A stretch of 64,000 nucleotides of DNA from Terebella lapidaria (Eukaryota > Annelida > Polychaeta > Terebellida > Terebellidae). A model generated the notes under the pieces. It saw only the letters and a list, made by a program, of their open reading frames with translations, was not told the origin of the DNA and searched no databases. The DNA is taken from positions 4,501,667 through 4,565,666 of the forward strand of contig OX424568.1 of the NCBI GenBank assembly GCA_949152475.1. Direction: 5' to 3'. Numbering within the stretch: position 1 is the first letter of the stretch; the number at the start of each line of letters is the position of its first letter. Both the position numbers and the translations under genes were made by a program. This document shows positions 13,101-25,810 of this stretch, in pieces.

Positions 13101-15600
13101 GGCTATATGTCACTCTAATAAGCGGCTTGATCTCTCACGGTTATGGAACACAGAGAATTCGAAGGTCGATTGATTCAGGCTGTGGTCGGAATATAACGGA
13201 ACAAACAACAACCAGCAACTCTATATGCATGAGTGTGACCTGAATTACTTGACCCACCGGACACTAGTTCAGTTCATTCTATGTGGTGTATCGAAGTTTT
13301 GGTTCCTTTCACGAAATACAAATCACGCTCGCAATATGGGATAGTACAGTTGAGCAGCTTTTTGAAAATGGACGACGATTTTTCAGTAGATAATTTTTTT
13401 TCGATTGCAGCTATATAATTCATCTCACGTTCAACCAACTACTGAGGTATATATGAGCGACCATTTTACTCGAAGTGATAAGAATGTGGTCATCGCGTGC
13501 AATATTCTCCGTTCGATTATTTTGTGTAAGTTCCAGGAGAAAAATGGTGGATTGGTAGCACAACGCCCTACAATGGTTGGACAAATGGATGATGAACAGT
13601 ATTTTTCCGATGAAAACGAAGTAAGTTGATCTGCTATGCCGTGCCTTGTACCTTTGTTTTAGCATGCATAAAACCGAATAACAAAGGAATAAGTGAACTG
13701 TTTGGAGGCCACAATGGATAAGACCCGGCAGTTTTACTTTTTGTGTTATTCTCGAAATCATATATGTACCAGGTATACTATGCAAAATGTCTATTTTGAT
13801 ATACTTATCTGGTTTTATTGGTGGTAATAGGTTGATGTACTTCATACTTTCTATGTTCAGTATGTACAAAATTTATTTCAAAACAAATCGATAGAAAAGA
13901 TCCAGCGTATCCAGCGTAAAAGCTGAAGCATACAATATCACCCTGCCAAAACGGACACAACCTTTGTAAGCCAAGGCCTCAGGGGCAGGTCATCGACTCA
14001 TCACCCACGCAATATTGTGTACCATTAACACAAAGGGTCGGGGCACTACTGGTGGTCAACCATGAGAGGTACATCAATGTGGGAATCCCCATGGATTCAC
14101 CATGGGCACATTAGTGAGAATAATACAAATATGTGATTTTTTCCTGGATGAGTCAGTTTCCTGATTCTAGCCACAATCAGTCACAGACGGGAGTAATATT
14201 ATGATAGCCATATTTCTAAATATAACAATTTATTTAATAATGTTAAAAACGTTGGACATAGTGTTTTGAACCAAGCAAATCCGAATGTTGAGCAATGATG
14301 CAAATTTGTACACCAGAGCTTGTCTTATGTTATGGATTTATAAAAAACCTGACATAATATCGTGATGGCTAAGACTTGGTTTGTTTTGTGTAATTCAGAT
14401 GTGAACTGAATAATGTTGTCTTTGTATTTGTTTTGTGTTCATATGTTTTGAAATAATACTGCTGTTAACTTGACTAGTGTTAAAAGATATGATCCTGAAA
14501 ATAGCATGTGTGAATCGAACTACAGGTTTTACCACAACATGTAGGTGTACCTCGAGATCATGATGATGACAATACAAGACATAAAATGAATATCAGCAAT
14601 AGTGTATAGTTTTCATTTATTATTGATAAATGATGCAGTTTTTATCTATTGATTGAAGTCTATTGGGTATTGAGAGAGTATTTTTGAGTATTATCATGTT
14701 AGCAGATCAGTAAATCAGACAAAACTTCCAAACTTTCTCTATTCATTTTAATGAATTTGATCTATGTGAGCAACATTACATGATACTGACATTGTGTTTT
14801 GCTATCGAAAACGGCTGATTACAATTCTCCCACTACAAAAACGGGTCACGGAGATAACAAGGAGATCATTTCTTCATTCACGGTCGACTTGTGGAGGTTG
14901 ATTCTAGTCTATGGGGCCACAGTTGACGACCACTTTACAGAATAGGGAGGTGATATAGAGTTATAAAGTATCAATATAATGTTAATAAATAAAATAGAAT
15001 ATCAAAATCATGTTGAAAGGTAAAACTTTGAAAAAATCGATCGATTTAGGGGAGAGGTCGATTAAGGGATGGGTTGATTGGGAGTTTTTCCTGTATATGA
15101 AGCATAGAGAGAAGTATAGGGCAGAATAACCAATACTTATCACGTTGGGTGTTCAGATATTATCAGTATTATAGGAAGTCCAAGTAGGCATTCTGGAGCG
15201 GTGCGTAAAACGTCATGTGAGCATGTTCTCAAAACGAACAGCGTGCTGTTAATGCCGAGACTTGGCATTGAGAGAGCAGTGTTCAACGGCGATCAATTGT
15301 TCGAATAGCCAGCCGTCGGGACATAAGAAGACAGATATGCATCTACATCTACTTTCTGTAAACGTTACAGTAATGCAGTAAAAAACTGGTAAACACATGT
15401 CTGTTCTGTAGCATTATGTCAATCAGCGAGAGTTCCAGGATCAAACGTATTGACATTCCATCTAATCTTTACCATGGAATATCCGAACTCATCTAGGCGA
15501 ACATCTAGAATACAGTGCGCGATTTTTGAGACCCATATGCACTGACCACTTTAAACGAGGCATGTTCGTTAACGCTGACAGAACAGTTTGACAAGACCAA
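10141..15600. other. No gene seen; one old retroposon relic
   Basis: This is AT-rich sequence with short open frames only (up to 149 codons on the minus strand at 13420-13869, with no recognised domain). A degraded reverse-strand piece of the fixed-3'-end retroposon family lies at 11406-11450. Confidence 0.45.
11406..11450 (-). mobile_element. Old fragment of the fixed-3'-end retroposon
   Basis: The reverse complement reads 'aggtgtaca..ggaaacaact' plus 'acattt', matching the middle of the 46749-47159 copy. Both ends are lost. Confidence 0.5.
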
Positions 15601-15989
15601 CAAGATCTATTAAACGAAGGAGAGGCCTCATCCATGGCAAAAACCAATGAATATCTACCCCTGGCCATGGAGCCCAGGCCAGAACTGCCATAAGATACAT
15701 CAGTACACCAGGAGGTGGTTCGTATCAAGTCCACATGTCTATTCATATCAAGCCCAATATCCTGAATTAGAAACAATTATTCATGTGGAAATGGACACCT
15801 GATATTCCATATTATGTATATTGCATGTATGCTGGTAAATAGCTGGTGGCTGCAATTTCCTTTTCCATCATACAATCAGAACAAAATGCAAAACTGTGTG
15901 ACCCAGACAATATATCCTGGTAAAATTTGTTGTCAACCAACGTGACAATAAAACACCAATCTAGCGAATCAACTGATGAAGTGTGAACC

Positions 15990-16510
15990 GCAGTGCTGGC
16001 GCTGTTGTGTTATCTAAAACCCTTGGGCAAGGTGTGTATCACGGTATTTTATGTAAGAATCAATCTATTACCACCAAGACAGCCAAATATTGATGATTCC
16101 AATAACAAACGTAAAACACAATATTTTGCAATAGAAACAAAACCCGACCAAATACTTTATCGAAAGACATACTGGCGTCACCAGGGGCAGACAGTGTGGT
16201 AAATGTAGTTGTTGAATCTCGGTTTACTCAGTCGTAAGTGAGTACCCGATTGGCAGCGTTGTTGATCGTATGTGTGCCTAGTTAGCTTGCGCAAAATACA
16301 AGGCGAGTGTGTATGGACTCCTAATGAGTCGAAAAGTGGTGTTCCAGGCCGTAATATTGTGATTTTATTTTTTATACAGAACTTATAGGAGCACTTTATA
16401 TATTAGAACACCCTAAAGCGATAAAAGAATAAATAAATGAGAAACGCTTTCAGCATGCCATGCATGGAAAAGCGCTACATAAAAACCACAATTATTATAA
16501 TAATTATAAT
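15990..16510 (+). mobile_element. tRNA-type SINE remains, interrupted by a retroposon
   Basis: Only unit 1 has this insert. The outer part reads as a molluscan-style SINE: 'acccttgggcaaggtgtgta' near 16018, 'cagtcgtaagtgagtaccc' near 16230, and a tail 'aagcgctacataaaa' followed by an AT-rich run ending near 16510. It is split by the reverse-strand retroposon at 16053-16213. The family was judged from this pattern and no database was searched. Confidence 0.55.
16053..16213 (-). mobile_element. Fixed-3'-end retroposon copy (reverse)
   Basis: The reverse complement runs from 'aacaactacatttaccacac' through 'ctgtctgcccctgg' to 'ggtggtaatagattgattct' and 'tac'. It has the same 3' end as copies at 39311, 46749 and 60919. 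It is truncated at its 5' end and nested in the SINE. Confidence 0.8.
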
Positions 16511-19500
16511 TATTTTACATTTGTGCCGAAATACATGTAATGAAATCATGCAGAACTTCAGTCACCTGAACGATCCCCAGAAGATCAAAATATTCTAAAC
16601 GATCATTCGAGCAGAAGTGATTCGTTTTCAGATCGTCCAATCGTGTATGCTCCATTCAAAGTTCTTTTTCTCGAATGACAGCGTGTGTTACATGTAAATA
16701 TTTTTAAACTGTCTCATAAATTCAAACTAACGGTTTGATCAGTAATCGTTTTAGGATGAAGGATTTTAGGATAACATATGATGGATGTAACCATGTGTGA
16801 TCTCCAGCAGTAGACCTTCAATTGAGGGAATGTTCTTGAAACTAGATCAACGTAATATATACTGATCTTGATATTTTTTACTCGGTCAATGATTCTCCAC
16901 TGAACCTTGCTTCAAACTTGTTGTCAATCATGTTTGGTTATCCAATGTCGAGTGACCTGCACCATGCTGCCATGTACAGCCACCACAATAGAATGTAGAC
17001 CTGTCGATGAGCACTGTATCTTCCCAGTTGAATGGAACAATGAACCGCTTTCAAATATTAGGCCAGTCGATCTCTGAGTGGTGCAGACAGAGAAACCACA
17101 CACATGAAATCGATTGACGCAGGGGAAAGACTCTCCAGGAATGATATAGCAGTTCTCTGTTGGCACTTGTGGTGACCTGAATACACGATACCGTACAAAA
17201 AAAAGCTAGTGGCATATTCCGGACATTTAGTCTAGTTACTTGCATGGGGTGTTTGATTTCCGCAGTCTATCATGCAAAAAGTGTACTTTCGATAACCGTG
17301 TGCCACTCTAGCGGAAAGGTTTAAATCAACAGATAATACTACCACTGAATATGTGTGAGATAATACACTGATACAGGAGGAGTGATATCAATGTCTGTTC
17401 GATGCATGACCGTGAACAGATGATGATATCACTTCAAGTGCCATCAGTGACACAGTGTTTTATCTCCCATAAATCCCGAGATCATGATAGCAAATTTACA
17501 AGTGATATCAACGTCGATTAGGTAAGATATCACACCCCCAGATGTGTATGGAAAAATAATGTTTTTTGCGAACTGAACCAACACTAGGTGTTGTCGGGAT
17601 CATAGAATATGCAAGACTGTGTTAGCTGTTAACTATTGTCACACATTTATTACGACGGCAGTCCCAGTGGATATGCAAATAATTCATACGTCTCAGTTTA
17701 CCTGGATAACATATTGATTACAGTGCCACGCTTTTGCAGCTGTTTTCACAAAACCTGCCATCAGCAATACAGTGAAGGAAGTGTAGTGCTTCCTTCTTTT
17801 CGATCCTCAAGATTCTAGATGGAATTTCGCGTATGATATAGATAACTAGTTATGTCTCTAGATGTGGATCCATTGTGTGAGGATTCCACCACCAGGTATA
17901 TGTAATGTGGGAAAGTAGAGGGAAAACAACACCAACCAATACATGTATGTAGGACATGCACATGTTCTCTGTTTTTCAGATATTTTTGCCATGTTGGTGG
18001 AGCTGAAAATTAACAACAGCTGTCAACAATCACAAGCAGCCTCATTACTTATTACCAAGATTGACACACTCTATATTAAAAAAGTAGAAATGGATAATAG
18101 TACTGACAGACAAATTCATATTCCAAGACAGAATCCATAGACGAATTATACCAACCACTACATCCCCGTCCCCGTGAGTAACAGGACACCTTTTCATAGG
18201 CGACGTCTCAGCCCTTGTGGAATCGTTATTGCGACATTCCATAATTTGTAAGTAGAATGAGAATAGAACAGTATGTGTCTGGAATGCTTAGGTGGTACTT
18301 AATTGGTAGTCATGGTTAATTGGCTCATGGACGGAACATTTTTGTTTGCAAAATCTGAATATTTCCGTTCATTCTTGGGATATGTTCGATTTTGTGACAA
18401 ATATCAGTTTTTGAAGCTCATCAACCATTATGATTCGTATTCATGATGTCACAAATGAATATTACCTCAGGTGCATTCTAACTCATATTCTGATTTTCCC
18501 GTGATATCAGTTCTAACACAGAATGAAAATAGAATTCAATGAATTCATTTTAGTCCACATGTCTAATTACACATGGCTCATGTGCACACATTTGGAAAAA
18601 AAAAGTGTTCAGTCATCCTCACATCCACACACTTAGCAAAACCAGCAGTGCAGACAATAAGCGTGGGGAGTTGTTGTCGTGTATCCTGCTAACGATTTCA
18701 TTAGGATGGCCAAGGCAACTATCCTTTTTAGTTTTTTCGTCATGTGCTAATTGACTTGACGTTTGACATTTCTGTGACATTTTGTGCTGAACATTCGTGG
18801 CAAGAGGTGAATGGCTGTAACAGAAATGTTCGTAGATATATCATACCACTCCCAAAAGCAAATAAGAGTGTTATACTTTATATACAAACAATCACTGATG
18901 ATACGACAGGCCCTACTTCTATGCAGTTTTCATTATATATAACTCCTCACATGCACTCTTGTGATATGTATAGGTTTCATTGCTCTCAAGATGTTGGTTT
19001 TCGTTTCGTGGCCATTTGGATTTTGCGTTAGGTCGGTAAAACACATTTGGGTATACCAGTATGTTTTGAGTCGTATTCAACAAAAAAAAACCATTACCTA
19101 TATTTTTGCATTGAGAGACTTTGGGCATAATGTTTTAGCCACATTTTTTTTATAACAAGTACTGTCCACTGGGACATAAAGCTTAGATATTAAGCATATC
19201 AACTTGGGTATTAATCTTTACCATTTTACTTTAAACGAAACGATAATACCAGGCATTCGAGCCTTTTGGTTATTTTGTTTCTGTTAACTTGTATATGAAA
19301 ATCAATACGCGTTCCAACCATGGCAAAGCATATCAGCTGCTGGCTGTCATTTGAAGGAGGTCATCACGATCTGTGGGTTTACACAACTAAATATAGGTTT
19401 TTGCATGAGAACTTATTTACCGATTAAAATTCATCCATTCAAAATTCGTTCAATTGACATTGGTTTTGTGTTACGCAGGATGTGTCATCATAAACATTAT

Positions 19501-20156
19501 ATTACGTGAATTTGTAAATAATAAGCAACCGTAGGTCCACTTTCCATTAGACAATTGCATTACTATTCAATGTATTTATTGGATATTATTTTCTCAGTAC
19601 GTTATTCACACAATGTATATATTTGTTCAGCTAAATCCTAAAAGCGTATTCCACTTTAAATATTTATGTACATGTTCATTCCCGGGGTGGATCACGTGGT
19701 GTCGTCAAACAGATGGTGGGTCCATAATTATGACACTGATACTGACTGAATTTTACCTGAATGTCATCACGACATTTGGCTGGTGTCTGTCAGTGTCAGA
19801 TGACAGTCAAGATGGACACGAAAGAGGAAACAACATTTCCAACAAACAACACCTCAGAATTCTGGTCGATGAGGAACTGATGGTACTTGCTGACAACAAA
19901 CACAATGTGAACTGTTCTAAGGTATATGAGAACATATTTCACGAAATGTACCTTTAAACAATAAGAAGACTCGTATCATCACTTGATCAATAATTATTAA
20001 TCCTTTCATCTTAACGACAAAACCACATAGTAATAAGACACACCCCATGTAACATCAGTATAACACCAATATATCTCAATATAAACAAGAACACGTGTTT
20101 ATGTTGGTACTCCGACAACTCGTCTGTTTCCATACCATGATTTATTCATTCGTTTT

Positions 20157-20748
20157 ATCTGCGAAACAGGCAGATTTGAAAATTTTAAAGACATGGATAC
20201 TAATAAATACAGGAAATTGTTACCAATAGAAAGAATTTGTAAAATCTAAATCTGAAAATATTGAGGATGAATTTCATTTTCTTTTTGAATGCCCAGTTTA
20301 TGAGAAAGTTTTTTTGACAAATGTTACTAAGTAGTGATGCATGTATGATATTGTAATGAACATCAACTGGAAATCGTGCTTGAATTTTACTGCACATATA
20401 TGGGAAATCCGGAAAAGAATGGTGTATATGTTGATGTATACGTCTATGTAGCTATATATTATACGTGCTATATATTCCACGTCTATGTAGCTATATATTA
20501 AGTAACTCCAGCATAGTCTCAGTATACGGTCATCAAACTCTCAAATAGTTTGACTGCTACCATTTTTCTTTTGTATTGTTACATGTATACTTTACATCTA
20601 CACCGGCCACCTGTAAATACATTCGTGTTCAGTCACTTGTAAGCCCGTGAGGGCTGGGTATACTATTTATGATGTTTTCTATTTACTGTCAGGAATTCCC
20701 GATGTACATGTGACTCAAATAAATAATTTTTCATTCATTCATTCATAC
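20157..20748 (+). mobile_element. LINE 3' end in unit 1
   Basis: This is a 5'-truncated non-LTR retrotransposon. It encodes the C-terminal end of ORF2: YRKLLPIERICK, then, shifted by one base, ENIEDEFHFLFECPVYEK. The EDE-HFLF-CP-Y pattern is characteristic of many LINE ORF2 tails. A 3' UTR with 'cccgtgagggctgggtat' and a (cattcatt) tail at 20731-20746 follow. Copies sit at the same place in units 2-4. Unit 1 alone has an extra stretch of about 58 bp of 'gtctatgtagctatatatta' repeats. Confidence 0.85.
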
Positions 20749-20776
20749 ACGCTTTAGCTTCTGATTTCACACAAAA

Positions 20777-21000
20777 ATGGTTGAACGATGTCAATACAAA
20801 GCGTGTGGATCAGATTCACGATATACAGGTCGTTTAGATAACACTAGAGCTTTTGCGCCATTTCCAAAGCCGAAGGGATACCCGGAGAAATGTCTGAGGG
20901 TGGATTCAGGCATGTGGCAAGTCAGAACTCGAAGGGAAGACTCCATCATTAGCAGAGACCAATCTCTACCCCTGGCCATGGAGCCCAGGCCAGAATTGTA
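20777..21000 (+). pseudogene. THAP-type zinc-finger exon, unit 1
   Basis: The frame opens MVERCQYKACGSDSRY and continues to FPKPKGYPEKCLR, which matches the start of a widespread invertebrate THAP-like domain (C-x4-C, SDSRY, PFPKPK, EKCLRW). After CLR one extra G shifts the frame. In the other frame WIQACGKSELE continues the family pattern. The remaining Cys/His of the C2CH finger is not found downstream. The same lesion occurs in units 2-4, so it is older than the amplification. I infer a dead exon of a THAP gene or a THAP-bearing DNA transposon. Confidence 0.6.
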
Positions 21001-22241
21001 TCAAGATACATCAGTACGTCAATGCTCCAATCAACAGAATCAAATGATGTGCATGTTTTAGGTGTACTATCAAGCGTGATTTGGGGAAAAGGTAGAGCAT
21101 CCGGAAATTAACCCCAAAGGAGTGTCGAGTATATTCTTATCAAGTCCAATATCACGAAAGAGAAACAATTATTCATTAGGAAATAGATAATTTATATCCC
21201 ATTTTTTGCACATTGCAAATGTGCTGATAAACAGCTGGCGGCTGCAATTTCCTGGCCCACCATACAATCAAAAATTATGCAAAACTGTGTAAATGAGCAT
21301 GAAACGCTAATATAGCGGGGCAACTGCTGAATGTCTGCCAGCATTTTGTAATGAAGATTTCACATTTGTGCTACAACTCATGTCATGAAATCATATAGAA
21401 CTGCAATCATTCCAACGATCCCCAGAAGATCAAAACATTCTGAACGATCACTCGAACAGAAGTGATTCATTTTCAGATCATCCGATCGTGTATGCTCTAT
21501 TAAAAGTCATTTTTGCTCGAATGACAGGGAGCGTTAAAGATTTTAAGACTGTCTTATAAATTCAAACTAATGGTTTGATAATAATCGTTTTACGATTTTA
21601 GGATGAACGATTTCACGATAAATGATGATGAACATAACCAAGTGTGATCTCTAGCAGTAGGAATATATATTTTATACATGTTTGTGTTGCAAACTATTTC
21701 TTGAAAGTACCCACCATGGTGTTTACACATTCCATAGATAGGTCCACGTAATGTAGTGGTATTGATATTTTTATTCGGTCAATGATTCTCTATTGAACCT
21801 TGCTTCAAACTTGTTGTAAATCATGTTTGGTTGTGCAATGTCCAGTGACCTGCACCATGCTGCCATGTATCGCCACCACAATAGAAAGTACCGTACGCCT
21901 GTCGAGGAGCACTGTATCTTACCCGTTAAATGGAACAATGAACCGCTTTCAAATATTAGGTCAGTCGATCTCTGAGTGGTGCAGAGAGTGGAAAGATATA
22001 GCAGTTCTCTGTTGTCACTTGTGGGGACCTGAATACACGATACCGTATATACCTAAAAACAGGTGGCATATTCTGGACATTTAGTGTAGTTACTTGAATG
22101 TAGTGTTTGATTTCCGCAGTCTATCATGCAAAAAGTGTACTTTCGATAACCGTGTGCCACTCTAGCGAAAAAGTTTAAATCAATGATAAATATTGATACT
22201 GCCACTGAATATGTGTGAGATAATACACTGATACAGGAGGA

Positions 22242-22292
22242 GTGATATCACTGTCTGTTCGATGCATAGCCGTGAACAGATGATGATATCAC
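22242..22292. repeat. GATATCAC hairpin (unit 2 example)
   Basis: The left arm gtgatatcactgtctgttc (22242-22260) pairs with gaacagatgatgatatcac (22274-22292), with two or three mismatches and a 13-base loop. Two further gatatc sites follow within 120 bases. It recurs in every unit. Confidence 0.7.
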
Positions 22293-25012
22293 TTCAAGTG
22301 CCATCAGTGACACAGTGTTTTATCTTCCATAAATCCCGAGATCATGATAGCAAATTAACTAGTGATATCGACGTCGTTTAGATCAGATATCACACCCCCT
22401 AGATGTGTATAGAAACATAATGTTGTTTTGCGAACTGAACCAACACTAGGTGTTGTCGGGATCATAGAATATGCAAGACTGTGTTAGCTGTTAACTATTT
22501 TCACACATTTATTACGACGGCAGTCCCAGTGGATATGCAAATAATTCATACGTCTCAGTTTATCTGGATAACATATTGATTACAGTGCCACGCTTTTGCA
22601 GCTGTTTTCACAAAACCTGCCATCAGCAATACAGTGAAGGGAGTGTAGTGCTTCCTTCTTTTCGATCCTCAAGATTCTAGGTGGAATTTCGCGTAGATAA
22701 CTAGTTATGTCTCAGTGGATGTGGATCCATTGTGTGAGGATTCCACCACCAGGGATATGTAATGTGGGAAAGTAGAGGGAAAACAACACCAACCAATACA
22801 TGTATGTAGGACATGCACATGTTCTCTGTTTTTCAGATATTTTTGCCATGTCGGTGGAGCTGAAAATTAACAACAGCTGTCAACAATCACAAGCAGCCTC
22901 ATTACTTATTACCAAGATTGACACACTCTATATTAAAAAAGTAGAAATGGATAATAGTACTGACAGACAAATTCATATTCCAAGACAGAATCCATAGACG
23001 AATTATACCAACCACTACATCCCCGTCCCCGTGAGTAACAGGAGACCTTTTCCTAGGCGACGTCTCAGCCCTTGTGGAATCGTTATTGCGACATTCCATA
23101 ATTTGTAAGTAGAATGAGAATAGAACAGTATGTGTCTGGAATGCTTAGGTGGTACTTAATTGGTAGTCATGGTTAATTGGCTCATGGACGGAACATTTTT
23201 GTTTGCAAAATCTGAATATTTCCGTTCATTCTTGGGATATGTTCGATTTTGTGACAAATATCAGTTTTTGAAGCTCATCAACCATTATGATTCCTATTCA
23301 TGATGTCACAAATGAATATTACCTCAGGTGCATTCTAACTCATATTCTGATTTTCCCGTGATATCAGTTCTAACACAGAATGAAAATAGAATTCAATGAA
23401 TTCATTTTAGTCCACATGTCTAATTACACATGGCTCATGTGCACACATTTGGAAAAAAAAGTGTTCAGTCATCCTCACATCCACACACTTAGCAAAACCA
23501 GCAGTGCAGACAATAAGCGTGGGGAGTTGTCGTCGTGTATCCTGCTAACGATTTCATTAGGATGGCCAAGGCAACTATCCTTTTTAGTTTTTTCGTCATG
23601 TGCTAATTGACTTGACGTTTGACATTTCTGTGACATTTTGTGCTGAACATTCGTGGCAAGAGGTGAATGGCTGTAACAGAAATGTTCGTAGATATATCAT
23701 ACCACTCCCAAAAGCAAATAAGAGTGTTATACTTTATATACAAACAATCACTGATGATACGACAGGCCCTACTTCTATGCAGTTTTCATTATATATAACT
23801 CCTCACATGCACTCTTGTGATATGTATAGGTTTCATTGCTCTCAAGATGTTGGTTTTCGTTTCGTGGCCATTTGGATTTTGCGTTAGGTCGGTAAAACAC
23901 ATTTGGGTATACCGGTATGTTTTGAGTCGTATTCAACAAAAAAAAACCATTACCTATATTTTTGCATTGAGAGACTTTGGGCATAATGTTTTAGCCACAT
24001 TTTCTTTTATAACAAGTACTGTCCACTGGGACATAAAGCTTAGATATTAAGCATATCAACTTGGGTATTAATCTTTACCATTTTACTTTAAACGAAACGA
24101 TAATACCAGGCATTCGAGCCTTTTGGTTATTTTGTTTCTGTTAACTTGTATATGAAAATCAATACGCGTTCCAACCATGGCAAAGCATATCAGCTGCTGG
24201 CTGTCATTTGAAGGAGGTCATCACGATCTGTGGGTTTACACAACTAAATATAGGTTTTTGCATGAGAACTAATTTACCGATTAAAATTCATCCATTCAAA
24301 ATTCGTTCAATTGACATTGGTTTTGTGTTATGCAGGATGTGTCATCATAAACATTATATTACGTGAATTTGTAAATAATAAGCAACCGTAGGTCCACTTT
24401 CCATTAGACAATTGCATTACTATTCAATGTATTTATTGGATATTATTTTCTCAGTACGTTATTCACACAATGTATATATTTGTTCAGCTAAATCCTAAAA
24501 GCGTATTCCACTTTAAATATTTATGTACATGTTCATTCCCGGGGTGGATCACGTGGTGTCGTCAAACAGATGGTGGGTCCTTAATTATGACACTGATACT
24601 GACTGAATTTTACCTGAATGTCTTCACGACATTTGGCTGGTGTCTGTCAGTGTCAGATGACAGTCAAGATGGACACGAAAGAGGAAACAACATTTCCAAC
24701 AAACAACACCTCAGAATTCTGGTCGATGAGGAACTGATGGTACTTGCTGACAACAAACACAATGTGAACTGTTCTAAGGTATATGAGAACATATTTCACG
24801 AAATGTACCTTTAAACAATAAGAAGACTCGTATCATCACTTGATCAATAATTATTAATCCTTTCATCTTAACGACAAAACCACATAGTAATAAGACACAC
24901 CCCATGTAACATCAGTATAACACCAATATATCTCAATATAAACAAGAACACGTGTTTATGTTGGTACTCCGACAACTCGTCTGTTTCCATACCATGATTT
25001 ATTCATTCGTTT

Positions 25013-25556
25013 TATCTGCGAAACAGGCAGATTTGAAAATATTAAAGACATGGATACTAATAAATACAGGAAATTGTTACCAATAGAAAGAATTTGTAAA
25101 ATCTAAATCTGAAAATATTGAGGATGAATTTCATTTTCTTTTTGAATGCCCAGTTTATGAGAAACTAAGGAGAAGTTTTTTTGACAAATGTTACTAAGTA
25201 GTGATGCATGTATGATATTGTAATGAACATCAACTGGAAATCGTGCTTGAATTTTACTGCACATATATGGGAAATCCGGAAAAGAATGGTGTATATGTAG
25301 CTATATATTAAGTAACTCCAGCATAGTCTCAGTATACGGTCATCAAACTCTCAAATAGTTTGACTGCTACCATTTTTCTTTTGTATTGTTACATGTATAC
25401 TTTACATCTACACCGGCCACCTGTAAATACATTCGTGTTCAGTCACTTGTAAGCCCGTGAGGGCTGGGTATACTATGTATGATGTTTTCTATTTACTGTC
25501 AGGAATTCCCGATGTACATGTGACTCAAATAAATAATTTTTCATTCATTCATTCAT
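25013..25556 (+). mobile_element. LINE 3' end in unit 2
   Basis: This is the same insertion as in unit 1, without the 58-bp internal expansion and with the segment 'aaactaaggagaag' retained. Confidence 0.85.
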
Positions 25557-25586
25557 ACACGCTTTAGCTTCTGATTTCACACAAAA

Positions 25587-25810
25587 ATGGTTGAACGATG
25601 TCAATACAAAGCGTGTGGATCAGATTCACGATATACAGGTCGTTTAGATAACACTAGAGCTTTGGCGCCATTTCCAAAGCCGAAGGGATACCCGGAGAAA
25701 TGTCTGAGGGTGGATTCAGGCATGTGGCAAGTCAGAACTCGAAGGGAAGACTCCATCATTAGCAGAGACCAATCTCTACCCCTGGCCATGGAGCCCAGGC
25801 CAGAATTGTA
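25587..25810 (+). pseudogene. THAP-type exon, unit 2
   Basis: This is a near-identical copy of the unit 1 exon with the same single-base shift after CLR. Confidence 0.6.

Larger units (their letters stand above)
15615..20971 (+). repeat. Large tandem array, unit 1
   Basis: This is the first of five head-to-tail units, registered on the marker 'ctggccatggagcccaggcc' at 15661. Similarity to the other units starts at about 15615. The first 1.3-1.6 kb is visibly diverged and carries an insertion of about 520 bp (15990-16510). From about 17250 onward the unit is nearly identical to units 2-4. It ends with the LINE 3' end and the dead THAP exon. Confidence 0.9.
20972..25781 (+). repeat. Large tandem array, unit 2 (4810 bp)
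   Basis: This is marker to marker, and is the reference full-length unit of the homogenised part. It contains several short open frames (up to 114 codons at 24470) that are shared with units 1, 3 and 4 only because the copies are young. The diverged unit 5 breaks them, which argues against coding. It also holds a GATATCAC hairpin (22242-22292), a LINE 3' end and a dead THAP exon. Confidence 0.93.

Noticed and set aside
18045-18242. Minus-strand 65-codon frames repeated in the array
   Set aside because: These are shadow frames with no domain, identical only because the units are young copies.
24470-24814. 114-codon frame conserved in array units 1-4
   Set aside because: The conservation reflects very recent duplication. 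In the diverged unit 5 (38621 onward) indels and a stop break it early.
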